A DNA stretch of 64,000 bases from Streptomyces roseirectus (GTDB lineage: Bacteria; Actinomycetota; Actinomycetes; Streptomycetales; Streptomycetaceae): contig NZ_CP060828.1 in NCBI RefSeq assembly GCF_014489635.1, forward strand, positions 8,854,001 through 8,918,000. Reading direction: 5' to 3'. Below are positions 23,747 through 33,074 of this stretch, one piece after another (positions within the stretch are counted from its first letter, which is position 1; every line of letters starts with the position of its first letter). Both the position numbers and the translations under genes were made by a program. The notes under the pieces were generated by a model that searched no databases, was not told where the DNA came from, and saw only the letters and a list, made by a program, of their open reading frames with translations.

Positions 23747-25108
23747 ATGATGAAGTACAGATCCTTACTCCGGTCCGCCCTGGCCGCGGCCCTGCTGGTC
23801 GTGGTGGCGGGCGGCACGGCGCACGGCAGTGCCGGCGCGGCCCCGCAGCGAGCGTCCACCGAGCGCGTCGCGGCGAGCCCGGGGTGCGGCAGCGCCCCGA
23901 CGCTGGCCAGCGGGAACCACACGATCCAGAGCGGCGGCAAGAGCCGCAGTTTCATCCTCAAGGTCCCGGACAACTACGACCGCAACCACCCCTACCGCCT
24001 CGCGTTCGGCTTCCACTGGTGGGGCGGCACCGCGGGCGACGTCGCCTCCGGCGGCAGCGACGGGGCCGCCTGGGCCTACTACGGCATGCAGTCCCAGGCG
24101 AACAACAGCACGATCTTCGTCGCACCCCAGGGCATCGGCAACGGCTGGGCCAACAGCGGCGGCGAGGACGTGACCTTCACCGACACCATGCTCGCGCTGC
24201 TCGGCCGCGGCCTGTGCGTCGACACCTCGCAGGTGTTTTCCGTCGGATTCAGCTACGGCGGCGCCATGAGCTACGCGCTTGCCTGCGCCCGCCCGGCCGC
24301 CTTCCGCGCGGTCGCGGCCATCGCCGCGCCGGGACCGATCAGCGGGTGCAGCGGCGGCACGGAACCCGTGGCGTACATGGGCATCCACGGCATCTCGGAC
24401 AGCATCCAGAACGGGCGCGCGCTGCGGGACCGGTTCGTCCGCAACAACGGCTGCACCCCGCAGAACCCGCCCGAGCCCGCCCGGGGCAGCCTGACCCACA
24501 CGCTCACCACCTACTCCGGGTGCCGGGCCGACCGTCCGGTCGTCTGGGCCGCGTTCGACGGCGGCCACCAGCAGGGCCCCGTGGACGGGTGCGCCGGCTG
24601 CGAGAGCGGCGCCCGGAGCTGGGTCAAGCCGGAAGTGTGGCGCTTCTTCACCCAGTTCGGCTCCACCACGCCCACCCCGACGGTCCCCGAACCCGGGGTC
24701 GCCTACGGGCTGACGGCCGTGCACAGCGGCAAGTCGCTCGACATCGAGGGCGCGTCCACCGCGGCCGGCGCGGCGCTCATCCAGTGGACCGCGCACGCCG
24801 GGCTCAACCAGCGGTTCGACTTCGTCCCGTCCGGCGACGGCTACTACCGCGTCCGGGCACGGCACAGCGGCCAGGTGCTCCAGGTGGCGGGATCGGCCGG
24901 CGGCGCGGCCGTCACCCAACAGCCCGACACGAACGCCGCCGGCCAGCAGTGGCGGGTGGTCGACCAGGGCGGCGGCACGATCAGCCTGGTCAACCGGCAG
25001 AGCGGCCTGGCAATGGACGTCGGCGCATCGACCGCCGACGGCGCCCGCGTCTCCCAGCAGGCCGCGAACGGCGCCGCCGGCCAGCGGTTCCAGCTCCAGC
25101 GCGGCTGA
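23747..25108 (+). CDS. Secreted feruloyl-esterase/PHB-depolymerase-like enzyme with ricin-type domain
   Basis: A 453-residue secreted enzyme. Residues 1-~33 are a signal peptide (RSLLRSALAAALLVVVAGG). Residues ~45-305 are an alpha/beta-hydrolase of the PHB depolymerase/LpqC type with the nucleophile Ser in VFSVGFSYGGAMSY, a Cys-rich surface and a likely catalytic His in FDGGHQQGPVDG. After the linker TPTPTVPEPG, residues ~320-453 form a ricin-type beta-trefoil (SGKSLDIEG, ARHSGQVLQVAG, NRQSGLAMDV, QRFQLQRG). Such enzymes release ferulic acid from plant cell-wall sugars. ATG 23747 is preferred (GGAG seven bases before); GTG 23744 is possible. The trefoil is clearly related to that of the GH95 protein downstream. 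Confidence 0.85.
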   Translation: MMKYRSLLRSALAAALLVVVAGGTAHGSAGAAPQRASTERVAASPGCGSAPTLASGNHTIQSGGKSRSFILKVPDNYDRNHPYRLAFGFHWWGGTAGDVASGGSDGAAWAYYGMQSQANNSTIFVAPQGIGNGWANSGGEDVTFTDTMLALLGRGLCVDTSQVFSVGFSYGGAMSYALACARPAAFRAVAAIAAPGPISGCSGGTEPVAYMGIHGISDSIQNGRALRDRFVRNNGCTPQNPPEPARGSLTHTLTTYSGCRADRPVVWAAFDGGHQQGPVDGCAGCESGARSWVKPEVWRFFTQFGSTTPTPTVPEPGVAYGLTAVHSGKSLDIEGASTAAGAALIQWTAHAGLNQRFDFVPSGDGYYRVRARHSGQVLQVAGSAGGAAVTQQPDTNAAGQQWRVVDQGGGTISLVNRQSGLAMDVGASTADGARVSQQAANGAAGQRFQLQRG

Positions 25109-25447
25109 CCGCCCGAACGGAACCAGCAGCCCCGTAACGGCACGGCGGACGGCGGGAACCCCCGGCCCCGAGGCGACGACGGCCACCCGGCGAACGTGCA
25201 CCGGCAGGCCACCCACGCGCGCACGGACGGCGCGATGCGGACCTCCCTCGGGCCGGCGGCGCCCGCGTCACCCACGCGCGCACCCCCGCCGTCCGCCGTC
25301 CGCCATCACCACGCGGGGCGCACCGACCGGTACACGTGGCGCCCCTGGTGCCACGCCCCACGGCACGCCGGACGCGGCTGCTCCGGCGGAGCGAACCAGC
25401 GACGGGCACCGCGGTGATCCGTGGGTGCCGAGGAGGGTGAGACCCAG
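25109..25447. other. Intergenic region without a supported gene
   Basis: About 340 bases between the esterase and GH95 genes. No gene could be supported on either strand. It contains a 15-bp direct repeat CACCCACGCGCGCAC at 25210-25224 and 25269-25283. The GH95 ribosome site GAGGAGGGTGAG is at its right end. No clear terminator after the esterase was seen, so read-through is possible. Confidence 0.5.
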
Positions 25448-28300
25448 ATGCCCGATCTGACGCGACGGCAGGCGATGAGACTGGGCGTGGCCGGCGCCGT
25501 GCTCGGCCAGACCGGGTGGACGGCGTCCGCCCGCGCCGACGCGAGCCCGCCGCAGGAGGTGCGCGCGGCGGGCGACCTGGCGCTCTGGTACGACAAGGCG
25601 GCCGGCTCGGAGTGGCTGCGCGCACTGCCGGTCGGCAACGGCCGCCTCGGCGCGATGGTGTTCGGCAACACCGACACGGAACGGCTCCAGCTCAACGAGG
25701 ACACGCTCTGGGCCGGCGGCCCCCACAACTATGACAACCCCCGGGGCGCCGCCTCCCTCGGCCGGATCCGGCAGCTGGTCTTCGCCGACCAGTGGGCGCA
25801 GGCGCAGGACCTGATCAACCAGACGATGCTCGGCAACCCCGCCGCCCAGCTCGCCTACCAGCCCGTCGGCGACCTCCGGCTCACCCTCCCGGGCGGCACG
25901 GTCTCCGGGTACGAGCGCTGGCTCGACCTCACCACCGCCACGACCGTCGTCACCTACACCGCGAACAACGTGCGGTACCGGCGCGAGGTGTTCGCCAGCG
26001 CGCCGGACCAGGTGATCGTCATGAGGCTGACCGCCCAGACCCCCGGCTCGGTCACCTTCACGGCCGGCTTCACCAGCCCGCAGCGCACCTCGGTCTCCAG
26101 CCCCGACGGCACGACGATCGCCCTGGACGGCGTCTCCGGCGACATGCGGGGCATCGCGGGCAGCGTCCGCTTCCTCGCGCTGGCCAAGGCGGTCGCCGAG
26201 GGCGGCACCGTCACCAGCTCCGGCGGCACCCTGCGGGTCACGGGCGCGAACAGCGTGACGCTGCTGGTGTCGATCGGCACCAGCTACGTCGACTACCGGA
26301 CCGTCAACGGCGACTATCAGGGCATCGCCCGAACCCACCTGAACGCCGCCCAGGGCGTCGGCTACGACACCCTCCTCGCCCGCCATGTGGCCGACTACCA
26401 GGCGCTGTTCGGCCGGGTCGCCCTCGACGTCGGCCGCACCCCGGCGGCCGACCAGCCGACGGACGTCCGCATCGCCCGCCACAACACGGTCGACGACCCC
26501 CAGTTCTCGGCGCTGCTGTTCCAGTACGGCCGTTACCTGCTGATCTCGTCGTCGCGCCCCGGCACCCAGCCGGCGAACCTCCAGGGCATCTGGAACGACC
26601 AGATGACCCCGTCCTGGGACTCGAAGTACACGATCAACGCGAACCTGCCGATGAACTACTGGCCCGCCGACACGACCAACCTCGCCGAGTGCCTGGCACC
26701 CGTGTTCGCGCTGATCGACGACCTCACGGCCACCGGCGCCCGCACCGCGCAGGCGCAGTACGGCGCCCGTGGCTGGGTCACACACCACAACACCGACGGC
26801 TGGCGGGGCACCTCGGTCGTCGACGGCGCGGTGTGGGGCATGTGGCAGACCGGCGGCGCCTGGCTGGCCACCCTGATCTGGGACCACTACCGGTTCACCG
26901 GCGACGTCGAGTTCCTGCGGCGCAACTACCCGGCGATGAAGGGCGCGGCCCAGTTCTTCCTCGACACCCTGGTGCCCCACCCCACCCTGGGCCACCTGGT
27001 CACCAACCCGTCGAACTCGCCGGAACTGCCCCACCACCAGGACGTGAGCGTGTGCGCGGGCCCGACGATGGACATGCAGATCCTGCGGTCCCTGTTCGAC
27101 GGGTGCGCGTCCGCGAGTGAGGTGCTGGGGACCGACGGCGCGTTCCGCGACCAGGTCCGCGCGGCCCGGCAGCGGCTGGCCCCGATGAGGATCGGTTCAC
27201 GCGGCAACATCCAGGAGTGGCTGCACGACTGGGTGGAGCTCGAACGCAACCACCGGCACATCTCCCACCTGTACGGACTGCACCCCGGCAACGAGATCAC
27301 CCGGCGCGGCACGCCCCAGATGTTCGAGGCCGCCCGCCGCACCCTGGAACTGCGCGGCGACGCCGGCACCGGCTGGTCCCTCGCCTGGAAGATCAACTAC
27401 TGGGCGCGCATGGAGGAGGGCACGCGCGCCCACAAACTCCTGCGCGACCTCGTCACCACGGACCGCCTCGCGCCCAACATGTTCGACCTGCACCCGCCGT
27501 TCCAGATCGACGGCAACTTCGGCGCCACCTCGGGCATCGCGGAGATGCTGCTGCACAGCCACAACGGCGAACTGCACGTACTGCCCGCGCTCCCGCCCGC
27601 CTGGCCGGCGGGGAGCGTCAAGGGGCTGCGCGGACGCGGCGGCCACACGGTCGGCGCGGTCTGGCAGGGCGGCCGGCTCACCGAACTGACCGTCACCCCC
27701 GACCGCACCGGCACCCTCCGCATCCGCAGCCGCATGTTCACCGGCACCTACGAACTGCGCGACACGACGAGCGGCGACCAAGTACGGCCGACGAAGCCCG
27801 AGGCCGACCTGATCGAGTTCACCGCCCAGGCCGGACACACCTACCGCGCCACCGGCCAGGGCCCCGGCCCGCTCGTCGAACCCGGCGTGTACTACCGGCT
27901 CGTCGCCCAGCACAGCGGAAAGCACGCCGACATCAGCGGCGTCTCCACCTCCGCGGGCGCGCTCCTGCACCAGTGGTCGCCCACCTCAGGACTGAACCAG
28001 CAGTTCGACTTCCTCGACTCCGGCGACGGCCACTACCGCGTCCGCGCCCGCCACAGCGGCCTCGTCCTCCAAGCGGCGGGCTCCGCCACCGGCGCCGACA
28101 TCACCCAGCAGCCCGACACCGGCGCCGCGAACCAGCAATGGCGGCTGATCGACCAGGGAAACGGCGTGGTCAGCCTCATCAACCGGCAGAGCGGCCTTGC
28201 CATGGACGTGTGGAACGCCTCCACCGCCGACGGCGCCCGCATCTCCCAGTGGACCCCCGGCACCGCCTCCAACCAGCGGTTCCTGCTGCAACGCGGATAA
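25448..28300 (+). CDS. Secreted GH95-type glycoside hydrolase with ricin-type domain
   Basis: A 950-residue enzyme. The N-terminus TRRQAMRLGVAGAVLGQTG is a twin-arginine signal. The N-terminal domain begins LALWYDKAAGSEWLRALPVG, followed by GNGRLGAMVFG and LNEDTLWAGGPHNYDNP, all typical of GH95 alpha-L-fucosidases. The (alpha/alpha)6 barrel has LQGIWNDQMTPSWDSKYTIN, NLPMNYWPADTTNL, HHNTDGWRG and LVTNPSNSPE. Residues ~815-950 are a ricin-type beta-trefoil close to that of the esterase. It should trim fucose or related alpha-linked sugars (some members act on galactose) from plant glycans outside the cell. ATG 25448 is used. It converges on the ThuA-type gene with a shared strong terminator. 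Confidence 0.9.
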   Translation: MPDLTRRQAMRLGVAGAVLGQTGWTASARADASPPQEVRAAGDLALWYDKAAGSEWLRALPVGNGRLGAMVFGNTDTERLQLNEDTLWAGGPHNYDNPRGAASLGRIRQLVFADQWAQAQDLINQTMLGNPAAQLAYQPVGDLRLTLPGGTVSGYERWLDLTTATTVVTYTANNVRYRREVFASAPDQVIVMRLTAQTPGSVTFTAGFTSPQRTSVSSPDGTTIALDGVSGDMRGIAGSVRFLALAKAVAEGGTVTSSGGTLRVTGANSVTLLVSIGTSYVDYRTVNGDYQGIARTHLNAAQGVGYDTLLARHVADYQALFGRVALDVGRTPAADQPTDVRIARHNTVDDPQFSALLFQYGRYLLISSSRPGTQPANLQGIWNDQMTPSWDSKYTINANLPMNYWPADTTNLAECLAPVFALIDDLTATGARTAQAQYGARGWVTHHNTDGWRGTSVVDGAVWGMWQTGGAWLATLIWDHYRFTGDVEFLRRNYPAMKGAAQFFLDTLVPHPTLGHLVTNPSNSPELPHHQDVSVCAGPTMDMQILRSLFDGCASASEVLGTDGAFRDQVRAARQRLAPMRIGSRGNIQEWLHDWVELERNHRHISHLYGLHPGNEITRRGTPQMFEAARRTLELRGDAGTGWSLAWKINYWARMEEGTRAHKLLRDLVTTDRLAPNMFDLHPPFQIDGNFGATSGIAEMLLHSHNGELHVLPALPPAWPAGSVKGLRGRGGHTVGAVWQGGRLTELTVTPDRTGTLRIRSRMFTGTYELRDTTSGDQVRPTKPEADLIEFTAQAGHTYRATGQGPGPLVEPGVYYRLVAQHSGKHADISGVSTSAGALLHQWSPTSGLNQQFDFLDSGDGHYRVRARHSGLVLQAAGSATGADITQQPDTGAANQQWRLIDQGNGVVSLINRQSGLAMDVWNASTADGARISQWTPGTASNQRFLLQRG

Positions 28301-28319
28301 CGCGGATAACGCGGACAGT

Positions 28320-28359
28320 GCCGCCGCCCCGGTCCCGAGCGCGGGACCGGGGCGGCGGC
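28320..28359. terminator. Bidirectional terminator hairpin
   Basis: A 17-bp perfect stem (28320-28336 with 28343-28359) and a 6-base loop, followed on the plus strand by GGTTTG. It sits between the convergent GH95 and ThuA-type genes and can end both transcripts. Confidence 0.88.
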
Positions 28360-28365
28360 GGTTTG

Positions 28366-30048
28366 TCAGGCGGGAAGCGTCCAGCGTTGGTTGGCGCCGC
28401 CGTGGCAGCTCCAGAGGATGAGCTGGGTGCCGTCGGCGGTGCCGGCTCCGCTGGCGTCCAGGCACTTGTTCGCCCGGGGGTTCACGAGGGAGCCGCCGGT
28501 GCCGGTGGTCCAGTTCTGTCCGGCGCCGCCGTCGCAGGGCGACAGCCGGACGGGGGAGCTGTCGGTGGTGCCGGTGGCGGTCATGCACTGGCCGAGGGCG
28601 CGCCAGGTGGTGCCGTCCCGGGTCCAGCGCTGGTTGGTGCCGTTGTTGCAGGTCCACAGCCGGATCGGCGTGCCGCCGGCGTCGACGCACTTGCCGCCGG
28701 CGCCCACGATGGGGCCGGGGGTGGGGGTGGTGGTGCCCAGCTCCCGGATCCGGATGTTGCGGAAGGACACCTCGTCGCCGTCGCCGTGGTTCTGGATGCC
28801 GATGTGCCCGGAGGCCAGGGAGCGCGCGGGGTCGGTGTTGGTGAAGTCGTTGATCTTGACGCCGTTCAGGAACACCTGCACGCGTTCGCCCTCCACCAGC
28901 GCCTCGAAGGTGTTCCACTCGTCCGGAGGGTTGAGCGCGGCGTCACGGGCGGCGGTGTCCGGCGCCTTGAAGCCGTAGATCGCGCCGGTGGTGCGGTCCG
29001 GGGTGTCCGTGGCGTCGATCTGGATCTCGTGCCCCTGGGCGAGCGCCGCGTTCGGATCGGAGCCGGGCGGGAAGCCGAGGACCACCCCGGAGTTGGCGTC
29101 CCCGGTCATCCGCCAGTCCAGCTTCAGCGAGTAGGAGCGGAACTCCTTGGCGCTGTACCAGAGCATGCCGAGCCCGCTGTACGCGATCAGGGTGCCGTCG
29201 CTGTTGGTGAACCCGCCCGGACCGGCCTGCGACCAGCCGGTGGTGGCGCCGTTGTAGAGGGGCGTGTACCCGTTCTCCGGACGGCAGTCCGCGTCGGCCC
29301 GGCCCGCCGTGTACCGGATGCCGCCGAGCACCATCGACCGGACGCCCGGCTCGCTGTAGCTCGCCTGGGTGTGGCCGCTGCCGGTGTAGAAGGAACGGCC
29401 GCCCTGGACCGTCTTGCACCAGGTGTGCGGATGGTCGGCCCCCATCCTGCCGCCGGAGTACGTCGACTCGTCCAGAGTGGCCAGCACCCGGGCACTCGAC
29501 CGCGCGTTGGTCCGGAAGTCGTACCACTCGTCGGTGCGCACCCAGGACGGCCCGAGGTGCTGGGTGGCCGGGTGCGCCCGGTTCTCGACCCGGACGGTGG
29601 CCTGCTGGACGGCCGGGTGCGAGGCGAAGTACGCGCCGACCAACTCGCCGTAGAACGGCCAGTCGTACTCGGTGTCGGCGGCCGAGTGGACGCCGACGTA
29701 CCCGCCGCCGCCCCGGACGTAGGACTCGAACGCGCTCTGCTGGGCGGCGTTCAGCACATCTCCGGTGGTGTTGAGGAACACCACCGTCTCGTACTGGGCC
29801 AGGTTCGCGGTGGTGAACTGCGCCGAGTCCTCCGTCGCGGTCACCGTGAAGGAGTTCGCCGCCCCCAGTTCCCGGATCATCCGGATGCCGGCCGGGATGG
29901 AGTCGTGCCGGAAACCGGCGGTCTTGGAGAACACCAGGACGTCGTAGGGCGCGTCGGCTCCGCTGGCCGGCGGGCCGGCGCCGAACGCGACGACGGCGAG
30001 TGCGGCGACGGCGGCGCCGAGCAGGCGCCGGGTGAACGAGCGTTTCAT
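28366..30048 (-). CDS. Secreted ThuA + DUF1080 + ricin-type protein
   Basis: A 560-residue secreted protein with signal peptide (RRLLGAAVAALAVVAFGAG). Residues ~35-245 are a ThuA domain (glutamine-amidotransferase-like): DVLVFSKTAGFRHDSI, GGGGYVGVHSAADTEYDWPF, RGRVWYTGSGH-like GRSFYTGSGHT. Residues ~255-430 are a DUF1080/3-keto-disaccharide hydrolase domain (GYTPLYNGATTGW, SLKLDWRMTGDANSGVVL, WNTFEALVEGERVQVFLNG). Residues ~440-560 are a QxW-type ricin lectin. DUF1080 proteins are linked to cleavage of 3-keto-glycosides, so it fits with the sugar dehydrogenase encoded 12 bp upstream: one oxidises, the other cleaves (inference). It is in one leftward operon with that gene. Confidence 0.85.
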   Translation of the reverse strand: MKRSFTRRLLGAAVAALAVVAFGAGPPASGADAPYDVLVFSKTAGFRHDSIPAGIRMIRELGAANSFTVTATEDSAQFTTANLAQYETVVFLNTTGDVLNAAQQSAFESYVRGGGGYVGVHSAADTEYDWPFYGELVGAYFASHPAVQQATVRVENRAHPATQHLGPSWVRTDEWYDFRTNARSSARVLATLDESTYSGGRMGADHPHTWCKTVQGGRSFYTGSGHTQASYSEPGVRSMVLGGIRYTAGRADADCRPENGYTPLYNGATTGWSQAGPGGFTNSDGTLIAYSGLGMLWYSAKEFRSYSLKLDWRMTGDANSGVVLGFPPGSDPNAALAQGHEIQIDATDTPDRTTGAIYGFKAPDTAARDAALNPPDEWNTFEALVEGERVQVFLNGVKINDFTNTDPARSLASGHIGIQNHGDGDEVSFRNIRIRELGTTTPTPGPIVGAGGKCVDAGGTPIRLWTCNNGTNQRWTRDGTTWRALGQCMTATGTTDSSPVRLSPCDGGAGQNWTTGTGGSLVNPRANKCLDASGAGTADGTQLILWSCHGGANQRWTLPA

Positions 30049-30060
30049 CTCTGCGGCCTC

Positions 30061-32865
30061 CTAGGACAGCGTCCACTTCTGGTTGGTACCGCCGTTGCAG
30101 CTCCAGATGATCAGACGGGTGCCGTCGGCGGAGGCGGCGCCCTCGGCGTCCAGGCATTTGGCGCCGCCGCGGATGGTGCCGTCGCCCTGCACGGACCAGT
30201 TCTGCGCGGCGGAGCCGTTGCAGGTCTCCAGCTGGACCCGGGTGCCGTCGGCCGTGCCGCCGCCGGCGGTCGCCATGCACTTGTCCAGCGCCCGCAGCGT
30301 GCTCCCGCTGACCGTCCACTTCTGGTTGGCGCCGCCGTCGCAGGTCCACAGCCGGATCGTCGTGCCGTCGGCGACGTCGACGCACTTGCCGCCGATCCCG
30401 GTGAGCTGCTTGCCGCCGCCGCTCGCCGGTGCGCCGAACGTGAACGCGTCGACGTCGAACAGGAAGCCGCTGCCGCCGGAGAACGTCAGATACAGCGTCA
30501 CGGTGCCGGACGGGACGTTCGTGAGCGCGGTGGAGACCTCCGTGAAGGTGTCCCACCCGCCGGTCACCGGCACGGCGACCGAGCCGATCACGGGTCCGGT
30601 CGGCGAACCGGTCCGCACGGACAGCGTGCCGCCCGCGCCGCCGGACGACACCCGCGCGCTGAACCGGGTTTCCCCGCCGAGCGCGTAGGTCTGGAACGCG
30701 ATCCAGTCGCCGTTGTGGATGTCGCCGACGGTCCGCCCGCCCTCGGCGGCGGCCTTGTCGAACAGGGCCGTGCCCGACTGGGAGGTGCGGTGCTCGGCCT
30801 GCCGGTGACGGGGTTGCAGGGTGTGCTGCGTGTGCGTGGTCAGCGCCGGCTGACCGCCCCCGCCGAGGTCGGTGTACTCGGCGTCGAACACCGCGAACAG
30901 GTTCGCCGCCGTGTCGTGCTCGCCGTCCGCGGGGATCGCCAGGGTTCCCGAGCACCCGGTGCGCGAGGTGATCTGGTGGCCGTGGTCGTCGTGGCCCAGG
31001 ATGTAGGTCAGCTTCACCCGGGCGCAGTCGATCGTGCCGTCCTCCGGGTCGGACACGGTGATCGTGTACGGCACGGTGTCACCGAAGGCGAACAGGGCGC
31101 CGTGGGGCGGGGTGTTGAGGGTGACCGTGGGGGCGGTGTTGCCGACCGTGACCGTCACGGTGGCGGTCGCGGTGCGGCCGGCCGGGTCGGTCACCGTGAG
31201 CGTGGCGGTGTAGCGGCCGTTGGCCGTGTAGGTGTGGCTCGGGTCGGCCGAGGAGGACGTGGCGCCGTCGCCGAAGTCCCAGCGGTAGGTGAGCGCGCCG
31301 CCCTCCGGGTCCGAGGAGCCGGACGAGGAGAAGCCGACCGTCAGCGGCGCGAGCCCGGAGGTACGGTCCGCGCCGGCCCGCGCGGTCGGCGCCCGGTTGC
31401 CGACCGGGTTGTACTCGATGCGGTACAGCGCGGACTCCGCGTTGCCGCTGCCCCAGCCGGTCCCGTAGTCCAGCACGTACAGGGCGCCGTCCGGGCCGAA
31501 CGCGGTGTCCATGATCTGGGTGCCGCGCCACGGGAAGTCGTTGATCTGCCCGGCCGACCCGTCGGCGTTGACGTCGGCCACCTTCAGCCAGCGCCTGCCG
31601 AACTCGGAGAGGAACACGTGCCCGTCCAGCGCGGCGGGGAACTTGACCGTCGACGGGTTCGCCGCGTCGTAGCGGTACACCACACCGCCCATGGGCGACT
31701 CGGACCCGCAACCGAACGGCGCGAACGAGCAGTTGTCGTAGTTGATCCACGCCGGACGGGCGGCGGGCAACTGGGTCAGCCCGGTGTTGCGGGGCGAGTT
31801 GTTGACCGGCGCGGCGCAGTTGAACCGGCCCCCGGACGGCCCGGACGGGAACGTGTAGTCGACGTACGTCTCCGCCGTGGTGTTCTTGCCCATGCAGTAG
31901 GGCCAGCCGTAGTTCCCGGCCGAGGCGATCCGGTTGAACTCCACCTGCCCGGCGGGGCCGCGGCTGTCGCTGGCCGTGCCCGCGTCCGGCCCGTAGTCGC
32001 CCAGGTAGAGGACGCCGGTGGCCTTGTCCACGCCGAACCGGAACGGGTTGCGCAGGCCCATCGCGTAGATCTCCGGCCGGGTCTTGGCGGTCCCCGGCGG
32101 GAACAGGTTGCCCGCCGGGATCGCGTACGTCCCGTCGGCGTTCACCTTGATGCGCAGCACCTTGCCGCGCAGGTCGTTGGTGTTGGCGGCGCTGCGCTGC
32201 GAGTCGTAGGCCGGGTTGCGGTTCGCGCGCTCGTCGAGGGGCGCGTAGCCGTCCGAGGCGAACGGGTTCGTGTCGTCGCCCGTGGACAGATAGAGGTTGC
32301 CGGCCGCGTCGAAGTCGATGTCCCCGCCGACGTGACAGCAGATGCCACGGCTGGTCGGCACGTCCAGCACCGTCACCTGGCTGGCCGTGTTCAGCGTGAA
32401 GTCGGCGCGCAGGGTGAACCGGGACAGCCGGTTCACGCCGTTCCACGCGGAGAAGTCGGTTCCGTTGTCCGGTGCGTCACCGCCCGGGGTGGACAGCGGG
32501 GGCGCGTAGTACAGGTAGATGAACCGGTTGGTGGCGAACCCCGGGTCCACCGCGACGCCTTGCAGGCCCTCCTCGTCGTGCGTGTAGACCGGCAGGGTGC
32601 CGATCACACTGGTGACCCCGTCGGCGGTGGTGCGGCGCAGCGCCCCGCCCCGCGCGGTGTGCAGCACCGAGCGGTCCGGCAGCACGGCCAGCGACATCGG
32701 TTCGCCGACCTCTCCGACGCCCCGGGCCAGCTCGACCTGCTGGAAGTCCACGGGGTTCACCGCGTGCGCCGACGCGGGCGAGGGGGCGACGAACGCCGGT
32801 ACGACGAGGGTCGCGGCGATCAGCACGGCCACCGCGATCAGTCTTCTCACGATCAGTCTTTTCAT
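30061..32865 (-). CDS. Secreted PQQ-type sugar dehydrogenase with PKD, CBM6-like and ricin-type domains
   Basis: A 934-residue secreted protein. The signal peptide is MKRLIVRRLIAVAVLIAATL. Residues ~40-455 are a soluble glucose/sorbosone dehydrogenase beta-propeller (HDEEGLQGVAVDPGF, GGDIDFDAAGNLYLSTGDDT, LRGKVLRIKVNADG, AMGLRNPFRFGVDK, FGPDGALYVLDYGTGWG). Next comes a PKD domain (YRWDFGDGATSSS), a CBM6-like segment (GDWIAFQTYALGG, FDVDAFTFG) and a QxW ricin lectin (CDGGANQKW, CNGGTNQKW). It should oxidise a polymer-bound or released sugar. ATG 32865 after GAGCCGAGGTC is chosen over ATG 32976, because it begins the signal peptide. A CebR-type operator lies ~100 bp upstream. It starts the operon with the ThuA-type gene. 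Confidence 0.87.
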   Translation of the reverse strand: MKRLIVRRLIAVAVLIAATLVVPAFVAPSPASAHAVNPVDFQQVELARGVGEVGEPMSLAVLPDRSVLHTARGGALRRTTADGVTSVIGTLPVYTHDEEGLQGVAVDPGFATNRFIYLYYAPPLSTPGGDAPDNGTDFSAWNGVNRLSRFTLRADFTLNTASQVTVLDVPTSRGICCHVGGDIDFDAAGNLYLSTGDDTNPFASDGYAPLDERANRNPAYDSQRSAANTNDLRGKVLRIKVNADGTYAIPAGNLFPPGTAKTRPEIYAMGLRNPFRFGVDKATGVLYLGDYGPDAGTASDSRGPAGQVEFNRIASAGNYGWPYCMGKNTTAETYVDYTFPSGPSGGRFNCAAPVNNSPRNTGLTQLPAARPAWINYDNCSFAPFGCGSESPMGGVVYRYDAANPSTVKFPAALDGHVFLSEFGRRWLKVADVNADGSAGQINDFPWRGTQIMDTAFGPDGALYVLDYGTGWGSGNAESALYRIEYNPVGNRAPTARAGADRTSGLAPLTVGFSSSGSSDPEGGALTYRWDFGDGATSSSADPSHTYTANGRYTATLTVTDPAGRTATATVTVTVGNTAPTVTLNTPPHGALFAFGDTVPYTITVSDPEDGTIDCARVKLTYILGHDDHGHQITSRTGCSGTLAIPADGEHDTAANLFAVFDAEYTDLGGGGQPALTTHTQHTLQPRHRQAEHRTSQSGTALFDKAAAEGGRTVGDIHNGDWIAFQTYALGGETRFSARVSSGGAGGTLSVRTGSPTGPVIGSVAVPVTGGWDTFTEVSTALTNVPSGTVTLYLTFSGGSGFLFDVDAFTFGAPASGGGKQLTGIGGKCVDVADGTTIRLWTCDGGANQKWTVSGSTLRALDKCMATAGGGTADGTRVQLETCNGSAAQNWSVQGDGTIRGGAKCLDAEGAASADGTRLIIWSCNGGTNQKWTLS

Positions 32866-32961
32866 GACCTCGGCTCCGTCATGAGTGTGGGGTGGTGGGG
32901 CTGGTTCAGGGCTGGTTCGCGCCGCTGCTGGTGCGTGGGACAACCCCACGCACACCTCTCC

Positions 32962-32975
32962 TGGGAGCGCTCCCA
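32962..32975. promoter_or_regulatory. CebR-type operator TGGGAGCGCTCCCA
   Basis: A perfect 14-bp palindrome identical to the known binding site of CebR, the LacI-family cellobiose repressor of Streptomyces. It lies 97-110 bp before the sugar dehydrogenase start. No cebR gene is in the window, so control from elsewhere in the genome by cello-oligosaccharides is inferred. Confidence 0.75.
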
Positions 32976-33074
32976 TCGACCGTTCGTCGTCCTCGACAGC
33001 CCGGTGCGGCAGAAGAAGGAGGTCGTTGCGTGGTGCCTGCCGTCGTCACCGCGGCCAGGTGACGTGTTCGGCAT

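Noticed and set aside
25210..25283. Possible repeat array (CACCCACGCGCGCAC twice)
   Set aside because: Only two copies with a 59-bp period in a low-complexity GC-rich stretch; not a CRISPR array and no clear function.
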